Assembly: GCA_964511405.1 (NCBI GenBank)
Contig: CAZEFK010000161.1
Span: 1-17,340, forward strand
Length of the DNA stretch: 17,340 bases
From: CAZEFK01 sp964511405
GTDB taxonomy: Bacteria > Pseudomonadota > Alphaproteobacteria > Elsterales > Elsteraceae
Reading direction: 5' to 3'
Shown here: positions 5,405 to 12,272 of the stretch, piece after piece
Layout: each line of letters begins with the position of its first letter
How positions within the stretch are numbered: the stretch's first letter is position 1
Notes under the pieces: model-generated
Told to the model about the DNA's origin: nothing
Databases searched by the model: none
The model's input: the letters and a program-made list of their open reading frames with translations, nothing else
Translations under genes and position numbers: made by a program

Positions 5405-7912
5405 ATGGACCAAGCGGTGAACGGGGCTGTCAAGCTGGGGGGCGATTGGCGCGCCCGAACCGCGGCGCTGCCGTTGATGCCGCTGCTGCCCGGCATCGCC
5501 GACGGCTTGACGGCCAGGACCGGCCTGGTGCTGCAGGCGCCGCCGGGAGCGGGCAAGACCACCTTGGTGCCGCTGGCCTTGCTCGAGGCGCCATGGGCGG
5601 CGGGGCGCCGGCTGCTGGTGGTCGAGCCGCGGCGGCTGGCGGCCCGGGCGGCGGCGGCGCGGATGGCGGCGCTGCTGGGCGAAGCCGTGGGCGAGACCGT
5701 CGGCTACCGGGTGCGGCTGGACAGCCGCGTCGGTCCGCGCACCCGGATCGAAGTCGTGACCGGCGGCGTGTTCATCCGTCGGATCCAGCACGATCCCGGC
5801 TTGGACGGCGTCGCCGCCGTGCTGTTCGACGAGGTGCATGAACGCAGCCTGGACGGCGATCTGGGGCTGGCGCTGTGCTTGGAGGCACGGGCGCTCGGCC
5901 GCGACGACCTTAGGCTGGTGGCCATGTCGGCGACGCTCGACGGCGCGCCGCTGGCGCGGCTGATGGGTGGCGCGCCAATGGTGACCGGCGAGGGGCGGGC
6001 GTTTCCGGTCGAGGTGCGCCACGCCAACCGCGAGCCGCCAGGGCCGATCGAGCCGGCGGTGGCCGCGATGGTGCGCCGGGCGCTCGCCGACGATCCCGGC
6101 GACGTGCTGGTGTTCCTGCCCGGCGCCACCGAAATCCGCCGCACCGAGGCCCTGCTCGACGGCGCCGGCGGCGCGGAGGTGCTGCCGCTCTATGGCGACC
6201 TGCCCCAGGCCGCGCAGGACCGGGCCATCCGTCCCGGCGAGCGGCGGCGCGTGATCCTGGCCACCAGCATCGCCGAGACCAGCCTGACCATCGAGGGCGT
6301 GCGCGTCGTGGTGGACAGCGGCCTGGCGCGGGCGCCGGCGTTCGATCCCGCCAGCGGCATGGCGCGCCTGGTCACCGGCCCGGTGTCGAGGGCCGCGGCC
6401 GAGCAGCGCCGCGGCCGCGCCGGGCGCCTGGCGCCGGGCGTGTGCTACCGGCTGTGGACCGAGGCCGCGCACCGGGCCCTCCCGGCCTTCGCCCCGCCGG
6501 AGATCCAGCAGGCCGACCTGGCGCCCCTGGCGCTCGAGCTGGCGTTGTGGGGCATCGACGAACCGGCCGACCTGGCCTGGCTCGACCCGCCACCGCCAGC
6601 ACCCCTGGCTCAGGCCCGGGCGCTGCTTGCCGACCTCGGCGCCGTCGAGGGCGGCCGGGCCACCGAGCATGGCCGCCGGCTGGCGGCGCTGGGCCTGCAT
6701 CCGCGGCTCGGCCACATGATCGTCGGCGCCGCCGAGCTTGGTCTGGGCGGCCTGGCCTGCGACATCGCCGCGCTGCTGTCGGAGCGCGATCCGGTGCGCG
6801 GCGGCATCCGCAATGCCGATCTGGCCGAGCGGGTCGACATGCTGCGCGAGCGGCGCGGCGGTGCCGACCGCGCCGCGCTGGCGGCGATCCGCGCTGCCGC
6901 CCAGCAGCTTCGGCGTCAGGCCGGCATCGGGCCGGACCAGGCGGGCGACGCCAGCGCGACCGGCCTGGTGCTGGCGCTGGCCTATCCCGACCGCGTCGCG
7001 CTGCGCCGGCCCGGCGGCGACGCCCGCTACCAGCTGCGCAGCGGCCGCGGCGCCCGCCTGGCCAACGACGATCCGCTGGCCGGCCAGCGGCTGCTCGCGG
7101 TCGCCGAACTCGACGGTGACCGCCGCGAGGCCCGGATCTTCCGGGCCGCCGCGCTGGCCGAGGCAGACCTGGAGCTGGCGTTCGGACCGGCGATCCAGTC
7201 GGTCGACAGTATCGTCTGGGACGACGCGGAGGCGGCCGTGCTGGCGCGCCGCCAGCGCCGCCTGGGCGCCCTGGTGCTGAAGGACGATCCGTTGCCCGAT
7301 GCCGACCCGGCGGCGGTCGCGGCGGCCTTCGCCGACGGCTTGCGCCGGCGCGGCCTGGGCGTGCTGCCCTGGACTCCGGCGCTCCAGGCCTGGCGTGCCC
7401 GCGTCGCTTTCGCCGCCGCGCTGGAGCCTGGGTGGCCCGACCTGTCCGACGCGGCGCTGGCGGCGGACCTCGGTTGGCTGGCGCCGTGGCTCGCCGGCTG
7501 CACGCGCCTGGACCACGCCCGCCGGATCGACTTGGGGGCGGCGCTGGAGGCGCAGCTCGACTGGGCGATGCGCCAGCGGCTCGATGCCATCGCGCCCAGC
7601 CATTTCACGGCGCCCACCGGCAGCCGCATCGCCATCGACTATGGCGGGCCGAAGCCGGTGGTCGCGATCCGCCTGCAGGAGCTGTTCGGCCTGCTCCAGA
7701 CCCCCACGGTCGGCGGCGGCCGCGTGCCGGTGCTGCTGCACCTGCTGTCACCGGCGCACCGGCCGGTCCAGGTGACCGACGACCTGGCCGGTTTCTGGGC
7801 CAACAGCTACCGCGCCGTCCGCAGCGAGCTGCGCGGGCAATACCCCAAGCACTATTGGCCGGAGAACCCGGCCGAGGCCGAGCCGACGCGCGGCGTACGG
7901 CGGCGGGGGTGA
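5405..7912 (+). CDS. hrpB: ATP-dependent DEAH-box helicase HrpB
   Basis: A DEAH/RHA-type helicase of 835 residues, the usual HrpB length. Walker A is at 46-53 (PPGAGKTT). Motif II is Asp-Glu-Val-His (DEVH) at 142-145 and motif III SAT at 175-177. A P-loop/ATS segment (LATSIAETSLTIEGV) is at about 285-299 and motif VI QRRGRAGR at 334-341. A helicase-associated (HA2) region follows. The HrpB-specific C-terminal domain has HFTAPTGSRIAIDY, then the LQELFG, LLHLLSPAHRPVQVT, LAGFWANSY and YPKHYWPENP blocks. The start ATG at 5405 is chosen over an earlier open frame, which is antisense to the minus-strand gene. No good ribosome-binding site precedes it, so the GTG at 5417 is an alternative. HrpB is widespread in Proteobacteria and its cellular role is poorly defined. 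Confidence 0.92.
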   Translation: MDQAVNGAVKLGGDWRARTAALPLMPLLPGIADGLTARTGLVLQAPPGAGKTTLVPLALLEAPWAAGRRLLVVEPRRLAARAAAARMAALLGEAVGETVGYRVRLDSRVGPRTRIEVVTGGVFIRRIQHDPGLDGVAAVLFDEVHERSLDGDLGLALCLEARALGRDDLRLVAMSATLDGAPLARLMGGAPMVTGEGRAFPVEVRHANREPPGPIEPAVAAMVRRALADDPGDVLVFLPGATEIRRTEALLDGAGGAEVLPLYGDLPQAAQDRAIRPGERRRVILATSIAETSLTIEGVRVVVDSGLARAPAFDPASGMARLVTGPVSRAAAEQRRGRAGRLAPGVCYRLWTEAAHRALPAFAPPEIQQADLAPLALELALWGIDEPADLAWLDPPPPAPLAQARALLADLGAVEGGRATEHGRRLAALGLHPRLGHMIVGAAELGLGGLACDIAALLSERDPVRGGIRNADLAERVDMLRERRGGADRAALAAIRAAAQQLRRQAGIGPDQAGDASATGLVLALAYPDRVALRRPGGDARYQLRSGRGARLANDDPLAGQRLLAVAELDGDRREARIFRAAALAEADLELAFGPAIQSVDSIVWDDAEAAVLARRQRRLGALVLKDDPLPDADPAAVAAAFADGLRRRGLGVLPWTPALQAWRARVAFAAALEPGWPDLSDAALAADLGWLAPWLAGCTRLDHARRIDLGAALEAQLDWAMRQRLDAIAPSHFTAPTGSRIAIDYGGPKPVVAIRLQELFGLLQTPTVGGGRVPVLLHLLSPAHRPVQVTDDLAGFWANSYRAVRSELRGQYPKHYWPENPAEAEPTRGVRRRG

Positions 7913-7916
7913 GCAG

Positions 7917-8173
7917 GTGGCCGACGTTCCGCCCTATCTGCCGCCCCCGCCGTTCTGGCGAACGCGCTACTTCGCCTAGGATGTCATGCGACGCCGGCCC
8001 TACCTACAGGATCTGACCCACGGCGATATCAACCGGATTAGGATCGACGCGAGCGCGAAAAGGTGACCCAGCGAACCCGGTACTGGGGTTACGCACCCAG
8101 TATCGGGCGTTATATTCGGCTCGTGGTCGAGCCGGATGGGCGGACCGTCATGAACGCGTTTGAAGACATCTGA
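7917..8173 (+). pseudogene. Broken toxin-like gene (DUF4258-like), one nonsense and one frameshift
   Basis: Starting from GTG 7917, four bases after the hrpB stop, the frame reads VADVPPYLPPPPFWRTRYFA, then an in-frame TAG at 7977-7979, then DVMRRRPYLQDLTHGDINRI. Near 8036-8055 the coding sense moves to the next frame (a net loss of one base, or gain of two), which reads REREKVTQRTRYWGY, then APSIGRYIRLVVEPDGRT and VMNAFEDI, and stops at TGA 8171-8173. Joined, this gives a plausible small protein of about 85 residues. Its RYWGY...GRYIRLVVEPDGRTVMNAF end resembles small RelE-like or DUF4258-type proteins. GAG to TAG at 7977 would explain the nonsense codon. The stop overlaps the ATG of the DUF2283 gene by one base, as in toxin-antitoxin-like pairs. 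Family assignment is by recall, not search. Confidence 0.65.
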
Positions 8174-8454
8174 TGCCCAAGATCAGCTATGATCCCGCCA
8201 GCGATGCAATGTATATCGAAGTGCGGTCGCTGCCCTCGGTCCGGACAGTGGAAAAAGCTGAGAATGTCATGGTCGATTTCGGTGATGACGGCCAAATTGT
8301 CGGATTCGATATCCAAGATGCACGCCATAAGGCGCGCTTGATTGGCGAATTGATGCTTCGGCTGAACGGCCCGATCGAGCTCACGGTGTATGGTGGCGAT
8401 CAGCCGGGCTTGGATGAACTGCATCTAGACGAGATGCTTGCTGCTCAGCCGTAG
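8173..8454 (+). CDS. DUF2283 domain protein, putative antitoxin-like partner
   Basis: A 93-residue protein that begins MPKISYDPASDAMYIEVRS. It carries the DUF2283 hallmarks: a YDPxxDAxYI strand near residues 6-15, then a VDFGDDGQIVGFDIQDA segment (about 34-50) in which the glycine loop and aliphatic strand are typical. A charged C-terminal tail follows. Members are small soluble proteins often paired with small DUF4258-like genes and suspected to be antitoxins. That role is not established here. The ATG shares a base with the stop of the broken upstream gene (7917-8173), so the pair was probably translationally coupled. Base composition is visibly less GC-rich than hrpB or zorA, which fits an accessory gene. 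Confidence 0.85.
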   Translation: MPKISYDPASDAMYIEVRSLPSVRTVEKAENVMVDFGDDGQIVGFDIQDARHKARLIGELMLRLNGPIELTVYGGDQPGLDELHLDEMLAAQP

Positions 8455-8488
8455 AAGCGAGCTCCGCAGTGGCATCGATGTCGACCGT

Positions 8489-8515
8489 ACGCAGCGCGAA
8501 CCGCGAGGGCTGCGT
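8489..8515. other. Candidate hairpin downstream of DUF2283 gene
   Basis: ACGCAGC (8489-8495) and GCTGCGT (8509-8515) are perfectly complementary across a 13-base loop, 35 bases after the DUF2283 stop. There is no following T-tract. It could act as a weak terminator or be incidental in GC-rich DNA. Confidence 0.3.
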
Positions 8516-8545
8516 TCGATCGGTGAGCCGCCGCCCGGGGCACGG

Positions 8546-8593
8546 CCTTAGCGGCGACGTGCCCATACCCGGCGTGGCGGAATCCCGCTAAGG
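8546..8593 (+). promoter_or_regulatory. 9-bp inverted repeat overlapping the zorA ribosome-binding site
   Basis: CCTTAGCGG (8546-8554) and CCGCTAAGG (8585-8593) are perfect inverted copies 30 bases apart. The right arm ends in AAGG (8590-8593), the only visible ribosome-binding site for the zorA ATG at 8603. A folded leader would hide that site. The arms could instead be an operator for a dimeric repressor. Both readings are inference. Confidence 0.5.
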
Positions 8594-8602
8594 TCCGCCG
8601 CC

Positions 8603-10138
8603 ATGGACGGTGACCTCTCGCAGCTATCCGGCCCGGCGGCGTTCATCCTGCCGGTCCTGAACCTGTTCCGCGACTTCAATGTCGCCGTGACCCTGGCCGG
8701 CGCCATCGCCGCCCTCGGCTTGGCAGTGCTGGCGTGGTTCGCGCTGGTGGTGATGCTGCCGGCGATCTGGCAGATCGAGCGGCTGACCCAGCGGGTGCGC
8801 GCGACCAATGGCGCGACCGCCTTCTCGGCCAACTTCACCGACATCGACCGGGCGTTCGGGTCGTCGTCGCTGCTGCGCCACGGTTGGGCCAAGCTGCGCC
8901 AGACCCTGATCCTGCCGAGCCAAGGCGCCACCGACCCGGTCCGCCACAGCGCGCCGCCGGGCCAGTTCCTGAACGTGGGCGCGGTCGAGGCGGCCGGCCT
9001 CAACCTGCGCTTCTACCAGGCGGTCCCCAACTACTTCGTCGGCCTGGGCCTGATCTTCACCTTCCTGGGGCTGGTCGCCGCGCTGTTCTTCGCCAGCCAG
9101 GGCGTGGGTGCGGCCGACGTCAAGGTCGCCCAGCGCTCGCTGGGTTACCTGCTGCAGGCCTCGACCTTCAAGTTCCTGACTTCGATCGCGGGCCTCGGCG
9201 CGTCGCTGCTGCTGTCGGTGGTCTACCGGGTCCTGGTGCTGCGGCTGACCCGCGGCATCGACCGGCTGGTGCGCGCGCTCGACCAGCGTCTGGTGCAAGT
9301 CGACGCGATCGGCATCGGCCTGGCCCAGACCAACGAGCTCCGGCGCCAGAACAAGCTGCTGGAAGGGCTGGGCGCGGATATCGCGGCCAAGCTCGAGTCG
9401 GTCCTGCCGGGCCTGATCGCCGAGGCGGTCGGTCCCTTGGCCCAGGCCGGCGACCCCAACGCCCTGCGCGGGGTCATGGAGGACATGCAGGCCGGCCTGC
9501 GCAGCGCCGGCGCTCGCGAGACCACGGCGCTGGCCGAGATCCTGGTCGAGCTGCGGACCTCGCTGCGCGGCTTCGGCCAGACCCTGGCCCAGACCGGCAC
9601 CGACTTCAACCAACGCATCGACGGCGCCGCGGCGTCGTTGCAAGGCCAGGTCTCCGACAGCTCGCGCCTGCTGGCCGAGACCCTGTCGGCGGTCGACCAG
9701 ACCGCGATCCGGCTGCGCACCGCGGCCGAGCCCGTGGCCCGCATCGCCGACAAGTTCCAGATCGCCGCCGGCGAGATCTCGGGCGCCGCCGATCGCATGG
9801 CCAAGCTGCAGGGCGAGATGAGCAGCACCCTGCGCACCATGGCCGAGTCGGCCAGCACCCTCAAGGCGTTCTGGACCGAGTACCGGACCCGCTTCGAGGA
9901 GGTCGACCGCGGCCTGGCCGGCGCCTTCACCGCCTTTGCCGAGGGCTCCGAGACCCATCGCAAGGCCATGGAGAGCTTCGTCAAGGACATGGATGCCGAG
10001 CTGGCCAGGGCGCTGACGGCGCTGGGCAGCGGCATCGACGAGCTGACCACCACGGTCGAGGACTTGAAGACGTCGGTGCGGGACATCGCCGGCGGCCCGG
10101 CGCGCGGAGCGGTGCGCCAGCCGGCGCCGACGCCGTAA
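8603..10138 (+). CDS. zorA: ZorA-like MotA/ExbB-family motor protein (Zorya anti-phage system)
   Basis: A 511-residue membrane protein. Three hydrophobic helices are visible at about 27-55, 141-166 (NYFVGLGLIFTFLGLVAAL) and 188-213 (FLTSIAGLGASLLLSVVY). The MotA/ExbB/TolQ proton-channel core corresponds to the last two. From about 215 to 500 there is a long Ala/Gln/Glu/Asp-rich, predominantly helical cytoplasmic tail with heptad-like spacing, ending in a Pro-rich tip. This layout matches ZorA, in which a MotA-like stator carries a long intracellular tail. The tail here, about 300 residues, seems shorter than that of the best-studied E. coli ZorA. It is followed after 10 bases by a MotB-like ZorB gene and then by a ZorC-like gene, which decides the assignment over flagellar MotA or TolQ. 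In type I Zorya, ZorAB is thought to sense phage attack and activate the effectors ZorC and ZorD. Confidence 0.85.
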   Translation: MDGDLSQLSGPAAFILPVLNLFRDFNVAVTLAGAIAALGLAVLAWFALVVMLPAIWQIERLTQRVRATNGATAFSANFTDIDRAFGSSSLLRHGWAKLRQTLILPSQGATDPVRHSAPPGQFLNVGAVEAAGLNLRFYQAVPNYFVGLGLIFTFLGLVAALFFASQGVGAADVKVAQRSLGYLLQASTFKFLTSIAGLGASLLLSVVYRVLVLRLTRGIDRLVRALDQRLVQVDAIGIGLAQTNELRRQNKLLEGLGADIAAKLESVLPGLIAEAVGPLAQAGDPNALRGVMEDMQAGLRSAGARETTALAEILVELRTSLRGFGQTLAQTGTDFNQRIDGAAASLQGQVSDSSRLLAETLSAVDQTAIRLRTAAEPVARIADKFQIAAGEISGAADRMAKLQGEMSSTLRTMAESASTLKAFWTEYRTRFEEVDRGLAGAFTAFAEGSETHRKAMESFVKDMDAELARALTALGSGIDELTTTVEDLKTSVRDIAGGPARGAVRQPAPTP

Positions 10139-10148
10139 GGGGGCAGGG

Positions 10149-10925
10149 ATGCACGCGGTCGAGACCGACACCGGCGCGCTGGCCGACGACGAAGTCAGTT
10201 ACTACGTCTCCATGACCGACCTGATGGTCGGCATGGTCTTCCTGTTCGTCATCATGCTGATGACCTTCGCGCTCAACCTGCGCGACGCCGAGCAGTCGAA
10301 CAAGCAGACCGTGCAGACCGTGGCCGGCATCGAGGCGACCCGCACCCGGCTGCTCGACGACGTCAGCCAGTACCTGGCGCAGCATGGCGTCGCCGTCGAT
10401 GTGGTGTGGGAGCACGGGATCCTGCGCCTGCCCGAGGACATCCTGTTCGCTTCGGGCAGCCCCGACCTGTCGCCGCAGGGGCAGGCCAACATCGACACCC
10501 TGGCCCACGCCCTGGCCCTGGTGCTTCCCTGCTACTCGGCGGTCCCCCCCGGCGCGCCGCCGCCCACCTGCGGCCGGACGCTGGGCGGGCGCCTGGAAGC
10601 GGTCCTGATCGAGGGCCACAGCGATTCCGATCCGGTGCAGCCCAGCATGTGGTACCGCAGCAACATGGGCTTGTCGGCCTTCCGCGCCATCAACACGCTC
10701 GAGCGGCTGAACGGCGCCGAGTCGCTGCTGGCGCGGCTGACCAACGATGCCGGCGAGCCCCTGTTCGGGGTCGGCGGTTACGGCGACACCCGGCCGCGCG
10801 TGCCCGAGCGGAGCGATCAGGACAAGCAGCTCAACCGGCGCATCGACCTGCGCTTCCTGATGGCGACGCCGCGGCCGGCCGACCTCGGCACCATCGATCG
10901 CGGCGTCGCCGTGCCGGCGCGCTAA
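10149..10925 (+). CDS. zorB: ZorB-like MotB/OmpA-family stator protein
   Basis: A 258-residue protein with a short cytoplasmic N-terminus and one membrane helix (about 26-44, LMVGMVFLFVIMLMTFAL). The helix is preceded by the conserved SMTDLM, in which Asp24 is the expected proton-binding residue. A linker helix (about 45-80) and a periplasmic OmpA/MotB-like domain (about 85-240) follow. The domain shows ILFASGSPDLSPQG, the IEGHSDSDP peptidoglycan-binding loop, GYGDTRPRVP and the NRRIDLRF end strand. Cys128 and Cys141 in the Pro-rich insert could form a disulfide. It would anchor to peptidoglycan and form the ion channel with ZorA. The ATG at 10149 is preceded by GGGGGCAGGG at the end of the zorA gene. 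It lies 10 bases after zorA and 21 bases before zorC. Confidence 0.87.
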   Translation: MHAVETDTGALADDEVSYYVSMTDLMVGMVFLFVIMLMTFALNLRDAEQSNKQTVQTVAGIEATRTRLLDDVSQYLAQHGVAVDVVWEHGILRLPEDILFASGSPDLSPQGQANIDTLAHALALVLPCYSAVPPGAPPPTCGRTLGGRLEAVLIEGHSDSDPVQPSMWYRSNMGLSAFRAINTLERLNGAESLLARLTNDAGEPLFGVGGYGDTRPRVPERSDQDKQLNRRIDLRFLMATPRPADLGTIDRGVAVPAR

Positions 10926-10946
10926 CCCTCGTAGAAGGCGCACTCG

Positions 10947-12272
10947 GTGTTCCTCAAGCGCGCCGCCGCCAAGCGCCCGGCACCGCCGACGCCGCGTCCT
11001 CCCGGCCGCGTCGCGGCCGTCGCCAAGCAGTTCGACGGCCGCTATCCGCCGCCACCGGGCCGGCCCACGGCCGAGGCCGCGGCGGCGCTCGCCCGGGTCT
11101 TCGCGAACAACCGGGACTGGCAGTCGCTGCCGCCGTCGGTGTGGCGCGACGCGTGCTGGCTGATGTGGGTCGGGCCGGTGCCGCTCGCCGGATACGAGCC
11201 CTTCGTCACCGCCTATCTCGGCTGGTTGAAGGGCGAGGGGCGGCGGCCGGCCTGGGTGCGCGCGGTGCATGCCTACCTGACCGAATTCCAGCCCAGCCGG
11301 CCGGGGATCGCCGAGCTGGGCCGGCTGCTGGCGGCCGAGCCCGAGCGCACGGGGCTCGCCTGGTCGCGCCGCCATGCCCGCTACCGCCTCTTCGATCCCC
11401 TGGACGGGCCGCTGCGGGTGGCGCGCGCCGTGCTGACCGCGCGCACGCCGGTGCCGGCGGCCCTGGCCCAGTGCGGCCTGGACGGCGCCCTGGCGACCGG
11501 CGGCTTCGCGGCCGCGGCGTTCGAGCGCGCCCTGGGCGTCCTGGATGGCGAGGACGCCGCCCTGATCGCCAAGCTGCTGGACCGGCTGGAGCCCTGGGGC
11601 GTGCGCGACGGCCGGCTGGTCTATCCCGACAGCCGGCGCGCGCTGGTCGAGAGCCTGGTTGCGCCGTGGCTGGAGAAGGCGCCGCCGGTCGAGCTGCGCC
11701 AGCGCATCGCCGAGCTGATCGACCGCGCCATCGGCGATCCCCGCCGGACGCCCGAGCGCTTCGCCGACATCCGCGAGCCGGTGGTCAAGCTCCTGGCGAC
11801 CTGGATGATGCTGGCGGCGATCGAGCGCTACCTGCCGCTGGTCGAAGCCCTGGGCTTCGAGAACGACTGGGCGTTCCGGCGCTCGTTCTGGCTCGCCTAC
11901 CTGAAGGCGGGTGCCGTCCTCGACGCCGACGTGCTGGAGCCGCAGCGCGGCCGGCCGCCGGCGTCCGGACGCTACGACGCCGGCACCGGCAGCCAGATCG
12001 TCCTGCTGCTGCGCATGCCCGGCCTGGTGGTCTCGGACTGGAGCCACAACGGCCGCTGCTACTGGTGGAAGGAGGGCAGCCCGCACGCGCCGAAATTCCA
12101 TCGCGCCGGCCACACCCGCGAGAGCCTGACCGCCGGCGCCGAGGGCGGTGGCATCACCCATGCCCGCGCCGAGGGTGGCGTCTGGCAGCGCCGGGTGGCC
12201 GAGGCGATCCGCCAGGCCGGCGGCCCCGACCTGGGGCCGCGCCAATACATGCCGCCCGGCTGGAGCCCATGA
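10947..12272 (+). CDS. zorC: ZorC-like EH_Signature domain protein
   Basis: A 441-residue soluble protein that starts at GTG 10947, with GAAGG at 10934-10938 as ribosome-binding site. The N-terminus is basic and Pro-rich (about 1-40). The middle is helical. The C-terminal third matches the EH_Signature family as I recall it: IGDPRRTPERFADI (about 262-275), a KLLATWMMLAAIERYLPLVEAL helix (about 281-302), NDWAFRRSFWLAYLKAG (306-322), the strand IVLLLRMPGLVVSDWSHNG (351-369), a SPHAPKFHR loop (378-386), and ITHARAEGGVWQRRVAEAIR (403-422). The signature Glu seems to be Asp364 here, and the signature His is probably His405. In type I Zorya, ZorC is required with ZorD and is thought to bind DNA. 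It overlaps the next gene by four bases (ATGA). No ZorD gene is in the window. Confidence 0.8.
   Translation: MFLKRAAAKRPAPPTPRPPGRVAAVAKQFDGRYPPPPGRPTAEAAAALARVFANNRDWQSLPPSVWRDACWLMWVGPVPLAGYEPFVTAYLGWLKGEGRRPAWVRAVHAYLTEFQPSRPGIAELGRLLAAEPERTGLAWSRRHARYRLFDPLDGPLRVARAVLTARTPVPAALAQCGLDGALATGGFAAAAFERALGVLDGEDAALIAKLLDRLEPWGVRDGRLVYPDSRRALVESLVAPWLEKAPPVELRQRIAELIDRAIGDPRRTPERFADIREPVVKLLATWMMLAAIERYLPLVEALGFENDWAFRRSFWLAYLKAGAVLDADVLEPQRGRPPASGRYDAGTGSQIVLLLRMPGLVVSDWSHNGRCYWWKEGSPHAPKFHRAGHTRESLTAGAEGGGITHARAEGGVWQRRVAEAIRQAGGPDLGPRQYMPPGWSP

Noticed and set aside
5375..7741. Upstream extension of the 123-aa minus-strand gene through hrpB
   Set aside because: Only the last 123 residues have ordinary composition. 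The rest is the reverse of hrpB.
7986..8066. A 26-codon ORF (MRRRPYLQDLTHGD...) as an independent peptide
   Set aside because: It is better explained as the middle part of the broken toxin-like gene, in the same frame as the preceding fragment.
8603..10925. Flagellar MotA/MotB or TolQ/TolR/ExbB/ExbD assignment
   Set aside because: No flagellar or Tol-Pal genes are adjacent, the ZorA tail is far longer than in MotA/TolQ, and an EH_Signature gene follows, so Zorya fits better.
10406..12268. A plus-strand frame continuous with the glycoside hydrolase, suggesting a 1379-residue fusion
   Set aside because: The upstream part is a frame shadow of zorB and zorC. The hydrolase has its own ATG overlapping the zorC stop.
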